A stretch of DNA of 64,000 bases from Lophius americanus. Taxonomy: Eukaryota; Chordata; Actinopteri; Lophiiformes; Lophiidae. This document shows, piece after piece, positions 1 to 15,964 of the stretch. The DNA is taken from contig JBBDHG010000006.1 of assembly GCA_037951165.1 (NCBI GenBank), positions 248,001 to 312,000 on the forward strand, given 5' to 3'. The position numbers were made by a program, and so were the translations under genes. How positions within the stretch are numbered: position 1 is the stretch's first letter; every line of letters starts with the position of its first letter. Under the pieces are notes generated by a model that saw only the letters and a list, made by a program, of their open reading frames with translations, was not told the DNA's origin and searched no databases.

Positions 1-1584
1 CCTATTGTTTATGACACGTATACGACACGTTTATAACATTAACACGCCTAAGGTTTATGACGCGTATACGACACGTTTATAACATTAACATATTTAACGT
101 TTATGACACGTATACAACACATTTATAACATTAAGGCTTATAACATTAACATGCCTAATGTTTGACATGTATGCGACATTTTTATAACATTAACACACCT
201 ATTGTTTATGACACGTATACGACACGTTTATAACATTAACACGCCTAAGGTTTATGACGGGTATACGACACGTTTATATCATTAACACGCCTATTGTTTG
301 ACAGGTATACGACATGTTTATAACATTAACACGCCTTACGTTTATGACACGTATACAACATGTTTATAACATTAACACGCCTATTGTTTGACAGGTATAC
401 GACATGTTTATAACATTAACACGCCTTACGTTTATAACATTAACACGCCTAATTTTTGACACCTATACCATATGTTTATAACATTAACACGCCTAATGTT
501 TATTACACGTATACGACATGTTTATAACATTAACACGCCTAACGTTTATGACACGTATACGACATGTTTATAACATTGACACGTCTAATGTTTGACACGT
601 ATACGACACGTTTATAACATTAACACGTCTCAGGTTTATAACATTAACAAACCTAATGTTTATGACGCGTATACGACAAGTTTATAACATTAACACGCCT
701 AAGGCTAATAAAATAAACACGCCTAATGTTTGACACGTATACGACACGTTTATGACGCGTATACGACACGTTTATAACATTAACATATTTAACGTTTATG
801 ACACGTATACAACACATTTATAACATTAAGGCTTATAACATTAACATGCCTAATGTTTGACATGTATGCGACATTTTTATAACATTAACACACCTATTGT
901 TTATGACACGTATACGACACGTTTATAACATTAACACGCCTAAGGTTTATGACGCGTAAACGACACGTTTATATCATTAATACGCCTATTGTTTGACAGG
1001 TATATGACATGTTTATAACATTAACACGCCTTTCGTTTATGACACGTATACAACATGTTTATAACATTAACACGCCTATTGTTTGACAGGTATACGACAT
1101 GTTTATAACATTAACACGCCTTACGTTTATAACATTAACACGCCTAATTTTTGACACCTATACCATATGTTTATAACATTAACACGCCTAATGTTTATTA
1201 CACGTATACGACATGTTTATAACTTTAACACGCCTAACGTTTATGACACGTATACGACATGTTTATAACATTGACACGCCTAAGGTTTATGACGCGTATA
1301 CGACACGTTTATATCATTAACACGCCTATTGTTTGACAGGTATACGACATGTTTATAAAATTAACACGCCTTACGTTTATGACACGTATACAACATGTTT
1401 ATAACATTAACACGCCTATTGTTTGACAGGTATACGACATGTTTATAACATTAACACGCCTAATTTTTGACACCTATACCATATGTTTATAACATTAACA
1501 CGCCTAATGTTTATTACACGTATACGACATGTTTATAACATTACACGCCTAACGTTTATGACACGTATACGACATGTTTATAAC
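1..1584 (+). repeat. Left-edge HOR domain with 695-bp unit
   Basis: The window opens inside block 11. HOR anchors (ATTGAC monomers) lie at 566 and 1261, a spacing of 695 bp, which equals the 557-bp short HOR plus a 138-bp insert. Bases 1 to about 480 recur 2461 bp downstream (2462 to about 2941), including the shared change GACGGGTATACG near 255 and 2716. The anchor at 1261 is followed by CGCCTAAGG instead of CGCCTAATG, which marks a chimeric junction. A monomer near 1531 has lost AAC (TAACATTACACGCC), one of the few length changes that is not a whole module. Confidence 0.85.
610..747 (+). repeat. 138-bp insert block, copy 1
   Basis: This is an extra string of 24+46+24+44 bp between HOR blocks 1 and 2. 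Its signatures are CGTCTCAG in the first module, GACAAG at the end of the second, and GGCTAATAAAATAAACACGC in the last monomer. The last of these replaces the otherwise near-invariant TTATAACATTAACA anchor. The insert occurs six times in the window, all in its left 25 kb. It expands a 557-bp HOR to 695 bp. This copy has ACAAACC in place of ACACGCC. Confidence 0.9.
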
Positions 1585-4500
1585 ATTAACACACCTATTG
1601 TTTATGCAACGTATACGACACGCTTATAACATTAAGAAGCCTAAGGTTTATGACGCGTATACGACACGTTTATAACATTAACACGACTATGGCTTATAAC
1701 ATTAACACGCCTAATTTTTGACACGTATACGACACGTTTATGACGCGTATACGACACGTTTATAACATTAACATATTTAACGTTTATGACACGTATACAA
1801 CACATTTATAACATTAAGGCTTATAACATTAACATGCTTAATGTTTGACATGTATGCAACATTTTTATAACATTAACACACCTATTGTTTATGACACGTA
1901 TACGACACGTTTATAACATTAACACGCCTAAGGTTTATGACGCGTATACGACACGTTTATATCATTAACACGCCTATTGTTTGACAGGTATACGACATGT
2001 TTATAACATTAACACACCTTACGTTTATGACACGTATACAACATGTTTATAACATTAACACGCCTATTGTTTGACAGGTATACGACATGTTTATAAGATT
2101 AACACGCCTTACGTTTATAACATTAACACGCCTAATTTTTGACACCTATACCATATGTTTATAACATTAACACGCCTAATGTTTATGCAACGTATACGAC
2201 ACGCTTATAACATTAAGACGCCTAAGGTTTATGACGCGTATACGACACGTTTATAACATTAACACGACTATGGCTTATAACATTAACACGCCTAATTTTT
2301 GACACGTATACGACACGTTTATGACGCGTATACGACACGTTTATAACATTAACATATTTAACGTTTATGACACGTATACAACACATTTATAACATTAAGG
2401 CTTATAACATTAACATGCCTAATGTTTGACATGTATGCGACATTTTTATAACATTAACACACCTATTGTTTATGACACGTATACGACACGTTTATAACAT
2501 TAACACGCCTAAGGTTTATGACGCGTATACGACACGTTTATAACATTAACATATTTAACGTTTATGACACGTATACAACACATTTATAACATTAAGGCTT
2601 ATAACATTAACATGCCTAATGTTTGACATGTATGCGACATTTTTATAACATTAACACACCTATTGTTTATGACACGTATACGACACGTTTATAACATTAA
2701 CACGCCTAAGGTTTATGACGGGTATACGACACGTTTATATCATTAACACGCCTATTGTTTGACAGGTATACGACATGTTTATAACATTAACACGCCTTAC
2801 GTTTATGACACGTATACAACATGTTTATAACATTAACACGCCTATTGTTTGACAGGTATACGACATGTTTATAACATTAACACGCCTTACGTTTATAACA
2901 TTAACACGCCTAATTTTTGACACCTATACCATATGTTTATAACATTAACACGCCTAATGTTTATGCAACGTATACGACACGCTTATAACATTAAGACGCC
3001 TAAGGTTTATGACGCGTATACGACAGGTTTATAACATTAACACGACTATGGCTTATAACATTAACACGCCTAATTTTTGACACGTATACGACACGTTTAT
3101 GACGCGTATACGACACGTTTATAACATTAACATATTTAACGTTTATGACACGTATACAACACATTTATAACATTAAGGCTTATAACATTAACACACCTAT
3201 TGTTAATGACACGTATACGACACGTTTATAACATTAACACGCCTAAGGTTTATGACGCGTATACGACACGTTTATATCATTAACACGCCTATTGTTTGAC
3301 AGGTATACGACATGTTTATAACATTAACACGCCTTACGTTTATGACACGTATACAACATGTTTATAACATTAACACGCCTATTGTTTGACAGGTATACGA
3401 CATGTTTATAACATTAACACGCCTTACGTTTATGACACGTATACAACATGTTTATAACATTAACACGCCTATTGTTTGACAGGTATACGACATGTTTATA
3501 ACATTAACACGCCTTACGTTTATAACATTAACACGCCTAATTTTTGACACCTATACCATATGTTTATAACATTAACACGCCTAATGTTTATTACACGTAT
3601 ACGACATGTTTATAACATTAACACGCCTAACGTTTATGACACGTATACGACATGTTTATAACATTGACACGCCTAATGTTTGACACGTATACGACACGTT
3701 TATGACGCGTATACGACACGTTTATAACATTAACATATTTAACGTTTATGACACGTATACAACACATTTATAACATTAAGGCTTATAACATTAACATGCC
3801 TAATGTTTGACATGTATGCGACATTTTTATAACATTAACACACCTATTGTTTATGACACGTATACGACACGTTTATAACCTTAACACGCCTAAGGTTTAT
3901 GACGCGTATACGACACGTTTATATCATTAACACGCCTATTGTTTGACAGGTATACGACATGTTTATAACATTAACACGCCTTACGTTTATGACACGTATA
4001 CAACATGTTTATAACATTAACACGCCTATTGTTTGACAGGTATACGACATGTTTATAACATTAACACGCCTTACGTTTATAACATTAACACGCCTAATTT
4101 TTGACACCTATACCATATGTTTATAACATTAACACGCCTAATGTTTATTACACGTATACGACATGTTTAAAACATTAACACGCCTAACCTTTATGACACG
4201 TATACGACATGTTTATAACATTGACACGCCTATTGTTTGACACGTATACGACACGTTTATGACGCGTATACGACACGTTTATAACATTAACATATTTAAC
4301 GTTTATGACAAGTATACAACACATTTATAACATTAAGGCTTATAACATTAACATGCCTAATGTTTGACATGTATGCGACATTTTTATAACATTAACACAC
4401 CTATTGTTTATGCAACGTATACGACACGCTTATAACATTAAGACGCCTAAGGTTTATGACGCGTATACGACACGTTTATAACATTAACACGACTATGGCT

Positions 4501-7500
4501 TATAACATTAACACGCCTAATTTTTGACACGTATACGACACGTTTATGACGCTTATACGACACGTTTATAACATTAACATATTTAACGTTTATGACACGT
4601 ATACAACACATTTATAACATTAAGGCTTATAACATTAACATGCCTAATGTTTGACATGTATGCGACATTTTTATAACATTAACACACCTATTGTTTATGA
4701 CACGTATACGACACGTTTATAACATTAACACGCCTAAGGTTTATGACGCGTATACGACACGTTTATATCATTAACACGCCTATTGTTTGACAGGTATACG
4801 ACATGTTTATAACATTAACACGCCTTACGTTTATGACACGTATACAACATGTTTATAACATTAACACGCCTATTGTTTGACAGGTATACGACATGTTTAT
4901 AACATTAACACGCCTTACGTTTATAACATTAACACGCCTAATTTTTGACACCTATACCATATGTTTATAACATTAACACGCCTAATGTTTATGCAACGTA
5001 TACGACACGCTTATAACATTAAGACGCCTAAGGTTTATGACGCGTATACGACACGTTTATAACATTAACACGACTATGGCTTATAACATTAACACGCCTA
5101 ATTTTTGACACGTATACGACACGTTTATGACGCGTATACGACACGTTTATAACATTAACATATTTAACGTTTATGACACGTATACAACACATTTATAACA
5201 TTAAGGCTTATAACATTAACATGCCTAATGTTTGACATGTATGCGACATTTTTATAACATTAACACACCTATTGTTTATGACACGTATACGACATGTTTA
5301 TAACATTAACACGCCTAAGGTTTATGACGCGTATACGACACGTTTATAACATTAACATATTTAACGTTTATGACACGTATACAACACATTTATAACATTA
5401 AGGCTTATAACATTAACATGCCTAATGTTTGACATGTATGCGACATTTTTATAACATTAACACACCTATTGTTTATGACACGTATACGACACGTTTATAA
5501 CATTAACACGCCTAAGGTTTATGACGCGTATACGACACGTTTATATCATTAACACGCCTATTGTTTGACAGGTATACGACATGTTTATAACATTAACACG
5601 CCTTACGTTTATGACACGTATACAACATGTTTATAACATTAACACGCCTATTGTTTGACAGGTATACGACATGTTTATAACATTAACACGCCTTACGTTT
5701 ATAACATTAACACGCCTAATTTTTGACACCTATACCATATGTTTATAACATTAACACGCCTAATGTTTATGCAACGTATACGACACGCTTATAACATTAA
5801 GACGCCTAAGGTTTATGACGCGTATACGACAGGTTTATAACATTAACACGACTATGGCTTATAACATTAACACGCCTAATTTTTGACACGTATACGACAC
5901 GTTTATGACGCGTATACGACACGTTTATAACATTAACATATTTAACGTTTATGACACGTATACAACACATTTATAACATTAAGGCTTATAACATTAACAC
6001 ACCTATTGTTTATGACACGTATACGACACGTTTATAACATTAACACGCCTAAGGTTTATGACGCGTATACGACACGTTTATATCATTAACACGCCTATTG
6101 TTTGACAGGTATACGACATGTTTATAACATTAACACGCCTTACGTTTATGACACGTATACAACATGTTTATAACATTAACACGCCTATTGTTTGACAGGT
6201 ATACGACATGTTTATAACATTAACACGCCTTACGTTTATGACACGTATACAACATGTTTATAACATTAACACGCCTATTGTTTGACAGGTATACGACATG
6301 TTTATAACATTAACACGCCTTACGTTTATAACATTAACACGCCTAATTTTTGACACCTATACCATATGTTTATAACATTAACACGCCTAATGTTTATTAC
6401 ACGTATACGACATGTTTATAACATTAACACGCCTAACGTTTATGACACGTATACGACATGTTTATAACATTGACACGCCTAATGTTTGACACGTATACGA
6501 CACGTTTATGACGCGTATACGACACGTTTATAACATTAACATATTTAACGTTTATGACACGTATACAACACATTTATAACATTAAGGCTTATAACATTAA
6601 CATGCCTAATGTTTGACATGTATGCGACATTTTTATAACATTAACACACCTATTGTTTATGACACGTATACGACACGTTTATAACCTTAACACGCCTAAG
6701 GTTTATGACGCATATACGACACGTTTATATCATTAACACGCCTATTGTTTGACAGGTATACGACATGTTTATAACATTAACACGCCTTACGTTTATGACA
6801 CGTATACAACATGTTTATAACATTAACACGCCTATTGTTTGACAGGTATACGACATGTTTATAACATTAACACGCCTTACGTTTATAACATTAACACGCC
6901 TAATTTTTGACACCTATACCATATGTTTATAACATTAACAAGCCTAATGTTTATTACACGTATACGACATGTTTAAAACATTAACACGCCTAACGTTTAT
7001 GACACGTATACGACATGTTTATAACATTGACACGCCTATTGTTTGACACGTATACGACACGTTTATGACGCGTATACGACACGTTTATAACATTAACATA
7101 TTTAACGTTTATGACAAGTATACAACACATTTATAACATTAAGGCTTATAACATTAACATGCCTAATGTTTGACATGTATGCGACATTTTTATAACATTA
7201 ACACACCTATTGTTTATGCAACGTATACGACACGCTTATAACATTAAGACGCCTAAGGTTTATGACGCGTATACGACACGTTTATAACATTAACACGACT
7301 ATGGCTTATAACATTAACACGCCTAATTTTTGACACGTATACGACACGTTTATGACGCGTATACGACACGTTTATAACATTAACATATTTAACGTTTATG
7401 ACACGTATACAACACATTTATAACATTAAGGCTTATAACATTAACATGCCTAATGTTTGACATGTATGCGACATTTTTATAACATTAACACACCTATTGT

Positions 7501-7790
7501 TTATGACACGTATACGACACGTTTATAACATTAACACGCCTAAGGTTTATGACGCGTATACGACACGTTTATATCATTAACACGCCTATTGTTTGACAGG
7601 TATACAACATGTTTATAACATTAACACGCCTTACGTTTATGACACGTATACAACATGTTTATAACATTAACACGCCTATTGTTTGACAGGTATACGACAT
7701 GTTTATAACATTAACACGCCTTACGTTTATAACATTAACACGCCTAATTTTTGACACCTATACTATATGTTTATAACATTAACACGCCTA
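1585..7790 (+). repeat. 2806-bp super-repeat array, about 2.2 copies
   Basis: Marker changes recur at an offset of 2806 bp: GACAGGTTTATAAC at 3017/5823, GTTTAAAACATT at 4165/6971, GACAAGTATACAAC near 4311/7117, and the HOR anchors 3654/6460 and 4211/7017. The match runs from about 1.58 kb to 7.79 kb, where one side continues with TTTATGCAACG and the other with TTTATTACACG. The unit includes one 557-bp HOR and fused or shortened HORs. The edges are approximate because they were read by eye. Confidence 0.82.
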
Positions 7791-8748
7791 ATGTTTATTA
7801 CACGTATACGACATGTTTATAACATTAACACGCCTAACGTTTATGACACGTATATGACATGTTTATAACATTGACACGCCTAATGTTTGACACGTATACG
7901 ACACGTTTATGACGTGTATACGACACGTTTATAACATTAACATATTTAACGTTTATGACACGTATACAACACATTTATAACATTAAGGCTTATAACATTA
8001 ACATGCCTAATGTTTGACATGTATGCAACATTTTTATAACATTAACACACCTATTGTTTATGCAACGTATACGACAAGCTTATAACATTAAGACGCCTAA
8101 GGTTTATGACGCGTATACGACACGTTTATAACATTAACACGACTATGGCTTATAACATTAACACGCCTAATTTTTGACACGTATACAACACGTTTATGAC
8201 GCGTATACGACACGTTTATAACATTAACATATTTAACGTTTATGACACGTATACAACACATTTATAACATTAAGGCTTATAACATTAACATGCCTAATGT
8301 TTGACATGTATGCGATATTTTTATAACATTAACACACCTATTGTTTATGACACGTATACGACACGTTTATAACATTAACACGCCTAAGGTTTATGACGCG
8401 TATACGACACGTTTATATCATTAACACGCCTATTGTTTGACAGGTATACGATATGTTTATAACATTAACACGCCTTACGTTTATGACACGTATACAACAT
8501 GTTTATAACATTAACACGCCTATTGTTTGACAGGTATACGACATGTTTATAACATTAACACGCCTTACGTTTATAACATTAACACGCCTAATTTTTGACA
8601 CCTATACCATATGTTTATAACATCAACACGCCTAATGTTTATTACACGTATACGACATGTTTATAAATTTAACACGCCTAACGTTTATGACACGTATACG
8701 ACATGTTTATAACATTGACACGTCTAATGTTTGACACGTATACGACAC

Positions 8749-8886
8749 GTTTATAACAATAACACGTCTCAGGTTTATAACATTAACACGCCTAATGTTT
8801 ATGACGCGTATACGACAAGTTTATAACATTAACACGCCTAAGGCTAATAAAATAAACACGCCTAATGTTTGACACGTATACGAAAC
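8749..8886 (+). repeat. 138-bp insert block, copy 2
   Basis: This insert has the same four-module structure as the one at 610-747, with the GGCTAATAAAATAAACACGC signature at about 8841. It sits in a 695-bp HOR (8705-9399). Private changes include ACAATAACACGTC and CGAAACG at the end. The latter recurs in the copy 4878 bp downstream. Confidence 0.9.
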
Positions 8887-9399
8887 GTTTATGACGCGTA
8901 TACGACACGTTTATAACATTAACATATTTAACGTTTATGACACGTATACAACACATTTCTAACATTAATGCTTATAACATTAACATGCCTAATGTTTGAC
9001 ATGTATGCGACATTTTTATAACATTAACACACCTATTGTTTATGACACGTATACGACACGTTTATAACATTAACACGCCTAAGGTTTATGACGCGTATAC
9101 GACACGTTTATATCATTAACACGCCTATTGTTTGACAGGTATACGACATGTTTATAAAATTAACACGCCTTACGTTTATGACACGTATACAACATGTTTA
9201 TAACATTAACACGCCTAATGTTTGACAGGTATATGACATGTTTATAATATTAACACGCCTTACGTTTATAACATTAACACGCCTAATTTTTGACACCTAT
9301 ACCATATGTTTATAACATTAACACGCCTAATGTTTATTACACGTATACGACATGTTTATAACATTAACACGCCTAACGTTTATGACACGTATACGACAT

Positions 9400-10243
9400 G
9401 TTTATAACATTGACACGCCTAATGTTTGACACGTATACGACACGTTTATGACGCGTATACGACACGTTTATAACATTAACATATTTAACGTTTATGACAC
9501 GTATACAACACATTTATAACATTAAGGCTTATAACATTAACATGCCTAATGTTTGACATGTATGCGACATTTTTATAACATTAACACACCTATTGTTTAT
9601 GCAACGTATACGACACGCTTATAACATTAAGACGCCTAAGGTTTATGACGCGTATACGACACGTTTATAACATTAACACGACTATGGCTTATAACATTAA
9701 CACGCCTAATTTTTGACACGTATACGACACGTTTATGACGCGTATACGACACGTTTATAACATTAACATATTTAACGTTTATGACACGTATACAACACAT
9801 TTATAACATTAAGGCTTATAACATTAACATGCCTAATGTTTGACATGTATGCGACATTTTTATAACATTAAGACACCTATTGTTTATGACACGTATACGA
9901 CACGTTTATAACATTAACACGCCTAAGGTTTATGACGCGTATACGACACGTTTATATCATTAACACGCCTATTGTTTGACAGGTATACGACATGTTTATA
10001 ACATTAACACGCCTTACGTTTATGACACGTATACAACATGTTTATAACATTAACACGCCTATTGTTTGACAGGTATATGACATGTTTATAATATTAACAC
10101 GCCTTACGTTTATAATATTAACACGCCTAATTTTTGACACCTATACCATATGTTTATAACATTAACACGCCTAATGTTTATTACACGTATACGACATGTT
10201 TATAACATTAACACGCCTAACGTTTATGACACGTATACGACAT
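9400..10243 (+). repeat. Full 844-bp HOR between two similar neighbours
   Basis: The HOR anchors at 9400 and 10244 are 844 bp apart. The change CAGGTATATGACATG occurs at about 9222 and again 844 bp later at about 10066, together with GTTTATAATATTAAC. One HOR was therefore duplicated locally before the larger 4878-bp duplication copied the pair. Confidence 0.85.
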
Positions 10244-13200
10244 GTTTATAACATTGACACGCCTAATGTTTGACACGTATACGACACGTTTATGACGCGT
10301 ATACGACACGTTTATAACATTAACATATTTAACGTTTATGACACGTATACAACACATTTATAACATTAAGGCTTATAACATTAACATGCCTAATGTTTGA
10401 CATGTATGCGACATTTTTATAACATTAACACACCTATTGTTTATGCAACGTATACGACACGCTTATAACATTAAGACGCCTAAGGTTTATGACGCGTATA
10501 CGACACGTTTATAACATTAACACGCCTATTGTTTGACAGGTATACGACATGTTTATAACATTAACACGCCTTACGTTTATAACATTAACACGCCTAATTT
10601 TTGACACCTATACCATATGTTTATAACATTAACACGCCTAATGTTTATGCAACGTATACGACACGCTTATAACATTAAGACGCCTAAGGTTTATGACGCG
10701 TATACGACAGGTTTATAACATTAACACGACTATGGCTTATAACATTAACACGCCTAATTTTTGACACGTATACGACACGTTTATGACGCGTATACGACAC
10801 GTTTATAACATTAACATATTTAACGTTTATGACACGTATACAACACATTTATAACATTAAGGCTTATAACATTAACACACCTATTGTTTATGACACGTAT
10901 ACGACACGTTTATAACATTAACACGCCTAAGGTTTATGACGCGTATACGACACGTTTATATCATTAACACGCCTATTGTTTGACAGGTATACGACATGTT
11001 TATAACATTAACACGCCTTACGTTTATGACACGTATACAACATGTTTATAACATTAACACGCCTATTGTTTGACAGGTATACGACATGTTTATAACATTA
11101 ACACGCCTTACGTTTATGACACGTATACAACATGTTTATAACATTAACACGCCTATTGTTTGACAGGTATACGACATGTTTATAACATTAACACGCCTTA
11201 CGTTTATAACATTAACACGCCTAATTTTTGACACCTATACCATATGTTTATAACATTAACACGCCTAATGTTTATTACACGTATACGACATGTTTATAAC
11301 ATTAACACGCCTAACGTTTATGACACGTATACGACATGTTTATAACATTGACACGCCTAATGTTTGACACGTATACGACACGTTTATGACGCGTATACGA
11401 CACGTTTATAACATTAACATATTTAACGTTTATGACACGTATACAACACATTTATAACATTAAGGCTTATAACATTAACATGCCTAATGTTTGACATGTA
11501 TGCGACATTTTTATAACATTAACACACCTATTGTTTATGACACGTATACGACACGTTTATAACCTTAACACGCCTAAGGTTTATGACGCATATACGACAC
11601 GTTTATATCATTAACACGCCTATTGTTTGACAGGTATACGACATGTTTATAACATTAACACGCCTTACGTTTATGACACGTATACAACATGTTTATAACA
11701 TTAACACGCCTATTGTTTGACAGGTATACGACATGTTTATAACATTAACACGCCTTACGTTTATAACATTAACACGCCTAATTTTTGACACCTATACCAT
11801 ATGTTTATAACATTAACACGCCTAATGTTTATTACACGTATACGACATGTTTAAAACATTAACACGCCTAACGTTTATGACACGTATACGACATGTTCAT
11901 AACATTGACACGCCTATTGTTTGACACGTATACGACACGTTTATGACGCGTATACGACACGTTTATAACATTAACATATTTAACGTTTATGACAAGTATA
12001 CAACACATTTATAACATTAAGGCTTATAACATTAACATGCCTAATGTTTGACATGTATGCGACATTTTTATAACATTAACACACCTATTGTTTATGCAAC
12101 GTATACGACACGCTTATAACATTAAGACGCCTAAGGTTTATGACGCGTATACGACACGTTTATAACATTAACACGACTATGGCTTATAACATTAACACGC
12201 CTAATTTTTGACACGTATACGACACGTTTATGACGCGTATACGACACGTTTATAACATTAACATATTTAACGTTTATGACACGTATACAACACATTTATA
12301 ACATTAAGGCTTATAACATTAACATGCCTAATGTTTGACATGTATGCGACATTTTTATAACATTAACACACCTATTGTTTATGACACGTATACGACACGT
12401 TTATAACATTAACACGCCTAAGGTTTATGACGCGTATACGACACGTTTATATCATTAACACGCCTATTGTTTGACAGGTATACAACATGTTTATAACATT
12501 AACACGCCTTACGTTTATGACACGTATACAACATGTTTATAACATTAACACGCCTATTGTTTGACAGGTATACGACATGTTTATAACATTAACACGCCTT
12601 ACGTTTATAACATTAACACGCCTAATTTTTGACACCTATACTATATGTTTATAACATTAACACGCCTAATGTTTATTACACGTATACGACATGTTTATAA
12701 CATTAACACGCCTAACGTTTATGACACGTATACGACATGTTTATAACATTGACACGCCTAATGTTTGACACGTATACGACACGTTTATGACGCGTATACG
12801 ACACGTTTATAACATTAACATATTTAACGTTTATGACACGTATACAACACATTTATAACATTAAGGCTTATAACATTAACATGCCTAATGTTTGACATGT
12901 ATGCAACATTTTTATAACATTAACACACCTATTGTTTATGCAACGTATACGACAAGCTTATAACATTAAGACGCCTAAGGTTTATGACGCGTATACGACA
13001 CGTTTATAACATTAACACGACTATGGCTTATAACATTAACACGCCTAATTTTTGACACGTATACAACACGTTTATGACGCGTATACGACACGTTTATAAC
13101 ATTAACATATTTAACGTTTATGACACGTATACAACACATTTATAACATTAAGGCTTATAACATTAACATGCCTAATGTTTGACATGTATGCGATATTTTT

Positions 13201-13626
13201 ATAACATTAACACACCTATTGTTTATGACACGTATACGACACGTTTATAACATTAACACGCCTAAGGTTTATGACGCGTATACGACACGTTTATATCATT
13301 AACACGCCTATTGTTTGACAGGTATACGATATGTTTATAACATTAACACGCCTTACGTTTATGACACGTATACAACATGTTTATAACATTAACACGCCTA
13401 TTGTTTGACAGGTATACGACATGTTTATAACATTAACACGCCTTACGTTTATAACATTAACACGCCTAATTTTTGACACCTATACCATATGTTTATAACA
13501 TCAACACGCCTAATGTTTATTACACGTATACGACATGTTTATAAATTTAACACGCCTAACGTTTATGACACGTATACGACATGTTTATAACATTGACACG
13601 TCTAATGTTTGACACGTATACGACAC

Positions 13627-13764
13627 GTTTATAAAAATAACACGTCTCAGGTTTATAACATTAACACGCCTAATGTTTATGACGCGTATACGACAAGTTT
13701 ATAACATTAACACGCCTAAGGCTAATAAAATAAACACGCCTAATGTTTGACACGTATACGAAAC
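13627..13764 (+). repeat. 138-bp insert block, copy 3
   Basis: This copy lies exactly 4878 bp downstream of copy 2 and shares its terminal CGAAACG change, so both travelled in the same super-repeat duplication. It starts TATAAAAATAACACGTC where copy 2 has ACAATAACACGTC. Confidence 0.9.
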
Positions 13765-15320
13765 GTTTATGACGCGTATACGACACGTTTATAACATTAA
13801 CATATTTAACGTTTATGACACGTATACAACACATTTCTAACATTAATGCTTATAACATTAACATGCCTAATGTTTGACATGTATGCGACATTTTTATAAC
13901 ATTAACACACCTATTGTTTATGACACGTATACGACACGTTTATAACATTAACACGCCTAAGGTTTATGACGCGTATACGACACGTTTATATCATTAACAC
14001 GCCTATTGTTTGACAGGTATACGACATGTTTATAAAATTAACACGCCTTACGTTTATGACACGTATACAACATGTTTATAACATTAACACGCCTATTGTT
14101 TGACAGGTATATGACATGTTTATAATATTAACACGCCTTACGTTTATAACATTAACACGCCTAATTTTTGACACCTATACCATATGTTTATAACATTAAC
14201 ACGCCTAATGTTTATTACACGTATACGACATGTTTATAACATTAACACGCCTAACGTTTATGACACGTATACGACATGTTTATAACATTGACACGCCTAA
14301 TGTTTGACACGTATACGACACGTTTATGACGCGTATACGACACGTTTATAACATTAACATATTTAACGTTTATGACACGTATACAACACATTTATAACAT
14401 TAAGGCTTATAACATTAACATGCCTAATGTTTGACATGTATGCGACATTTTTATAACATTAACACACCTATTGTTTATGCAACGTATACGACACGCTTAT
14501 AACATTAAGACGCCTAAGGTTTATGACGCGTATACGACACGTTTATAACATTAACACGACTATGGCTTATAACATTAACACGCCTAATTTTTGACACGTA
14601 TACGACACGTTTATGACGCGTATACGACACGTTTATAACATTAACATATTTAACGTTTATGACACGTATACAACACATTTATAACATTAAGGCTTATAAC
14701 ATTAACATGCCTAATGTTTGACATGTATGCGACATTTTTATAACATTAAGACACCTATTGTTTATGACACGTATACGACACGTTTATAACATTAACACGC
14801 CTAAGGTTTATGACGCGTATACGACACGTTTATATCATTAACACGCCTATTGTTTGACAGGTATACGACATGTTTATAACATTAACACGCCTTACGTTTA
14901 TGACACGTATACAACATGTTTATAACATTAACACGCCTATTGTTTGACAGGTATATGACATGTTTATAATATTAACACGCCTTACGTTTATAATATTAAC
15001 ACGCCTAATTTTTGACACCTATACCATATGTTTATAACATTAACACGCCTAATGTTTATTACACGTATACGACATGTTTATAACATTAACACGCCTAACG
15101 TTTATGACACGTATACGACATGTTTATAACATTGACACGCCTAATGTTTGACACGTATACGACACGTTTATGACGCGTATACGACACGTTTATAACATTA
15201 ACATATTTAACGTTTATGACACGTATACAACACATTTATAACATTAAGGCTTATAACATTAACATGCCTAATGTTTGACATGTATGCGACATTTTTATAA
15301 CATTAACACACCTATTGTTT

Positions 15321-15964
15321 ATGACACGTATACGACACGTTTATAACATTAACACGCCTAAGGTTTATGACGCGTATACGACACGTTTATATCATTAACA
15401 AGCCTATTGTTTGACAGGTATACGACATGTTTATAACATTAACACGCCTTACGTTTATGACACGTATACAACATGTTTATAACATTAACACGCCTATTGT
15501 TTGACAGGTATACGACATGTTTATAACATTAACACGCCTTACGTTTATAACATTAACACGCCTAATTTTTGACACCTATACCATATGTTTATAACATTAA
15601 CACGCCTAATGTTTATTACACGTATACGACATGTTTATAACATTAACACGCCTAACGTTTATGACACGTATACGACATGTTTATAACATTGACACGCCTA
15701 TTGTTTATGCAACGTATACGACACGCTTATAACATTAAGGCTTATAACATTAACATGCCTAATGTTTGACATGTATGCGACATTTTTATAACATTAACAC
15801 ACCTATTGTTTATGCAACGTATACGACACGCTTATAACATTAAGACGCCTAAGGTTTATGACGCGTATACGACACGTTTATAACATTAACACGACTATGG
15901 CTTATAACATTAACACGCCTAATTTTTGACACGTATACGACACGTTTATGACGCGTATACGACA
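15321..15964 (+). repeat. Junction zone with chimeric HOR
   Basis: This stretch links the 4878-bp and 846-bp domains. A 557-bp HOR ends at the anchor at 15679. That anchor monomer is a hybrid: it reads ATTGACACGCCTATTG and continues with the module B of block 5 (GTTTATGCAACG). It is followed by a truncated 15-bp module (GCTTATAACATTAAG) joined to another GCTTATAAC module. It holds only satellite sequence. Confidence 0.8.

Larger units (their letters stand above)
5630..15320 (+). repeat. 4878-bp super-repeat, two tandem copies
   Basis: Two consecutive copies were recognised by many shared private changes at an offset of exactly 4878 bp. These include GACAGGTTTATAAC (5823/10701), GTTTAAAACATT (6971/11849), CAGGTATACAACATG (7601/12479), GACAAGCTTATAAC (8071/12949), TATAAATTTAACACG (8661/13539), AACATTAATGC (8961/13839), TTAAGACACC (9871/14749) and TATAATATTAACACG (10111/14989). 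The HOR spacings inside repeat in the same order: 557, 844, 844, 695, 844. The two copies join near 10.5 kb, and the match ends near 15.32 kb at TATGCAACG versus TATGACACG. Confidence 0.9.
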
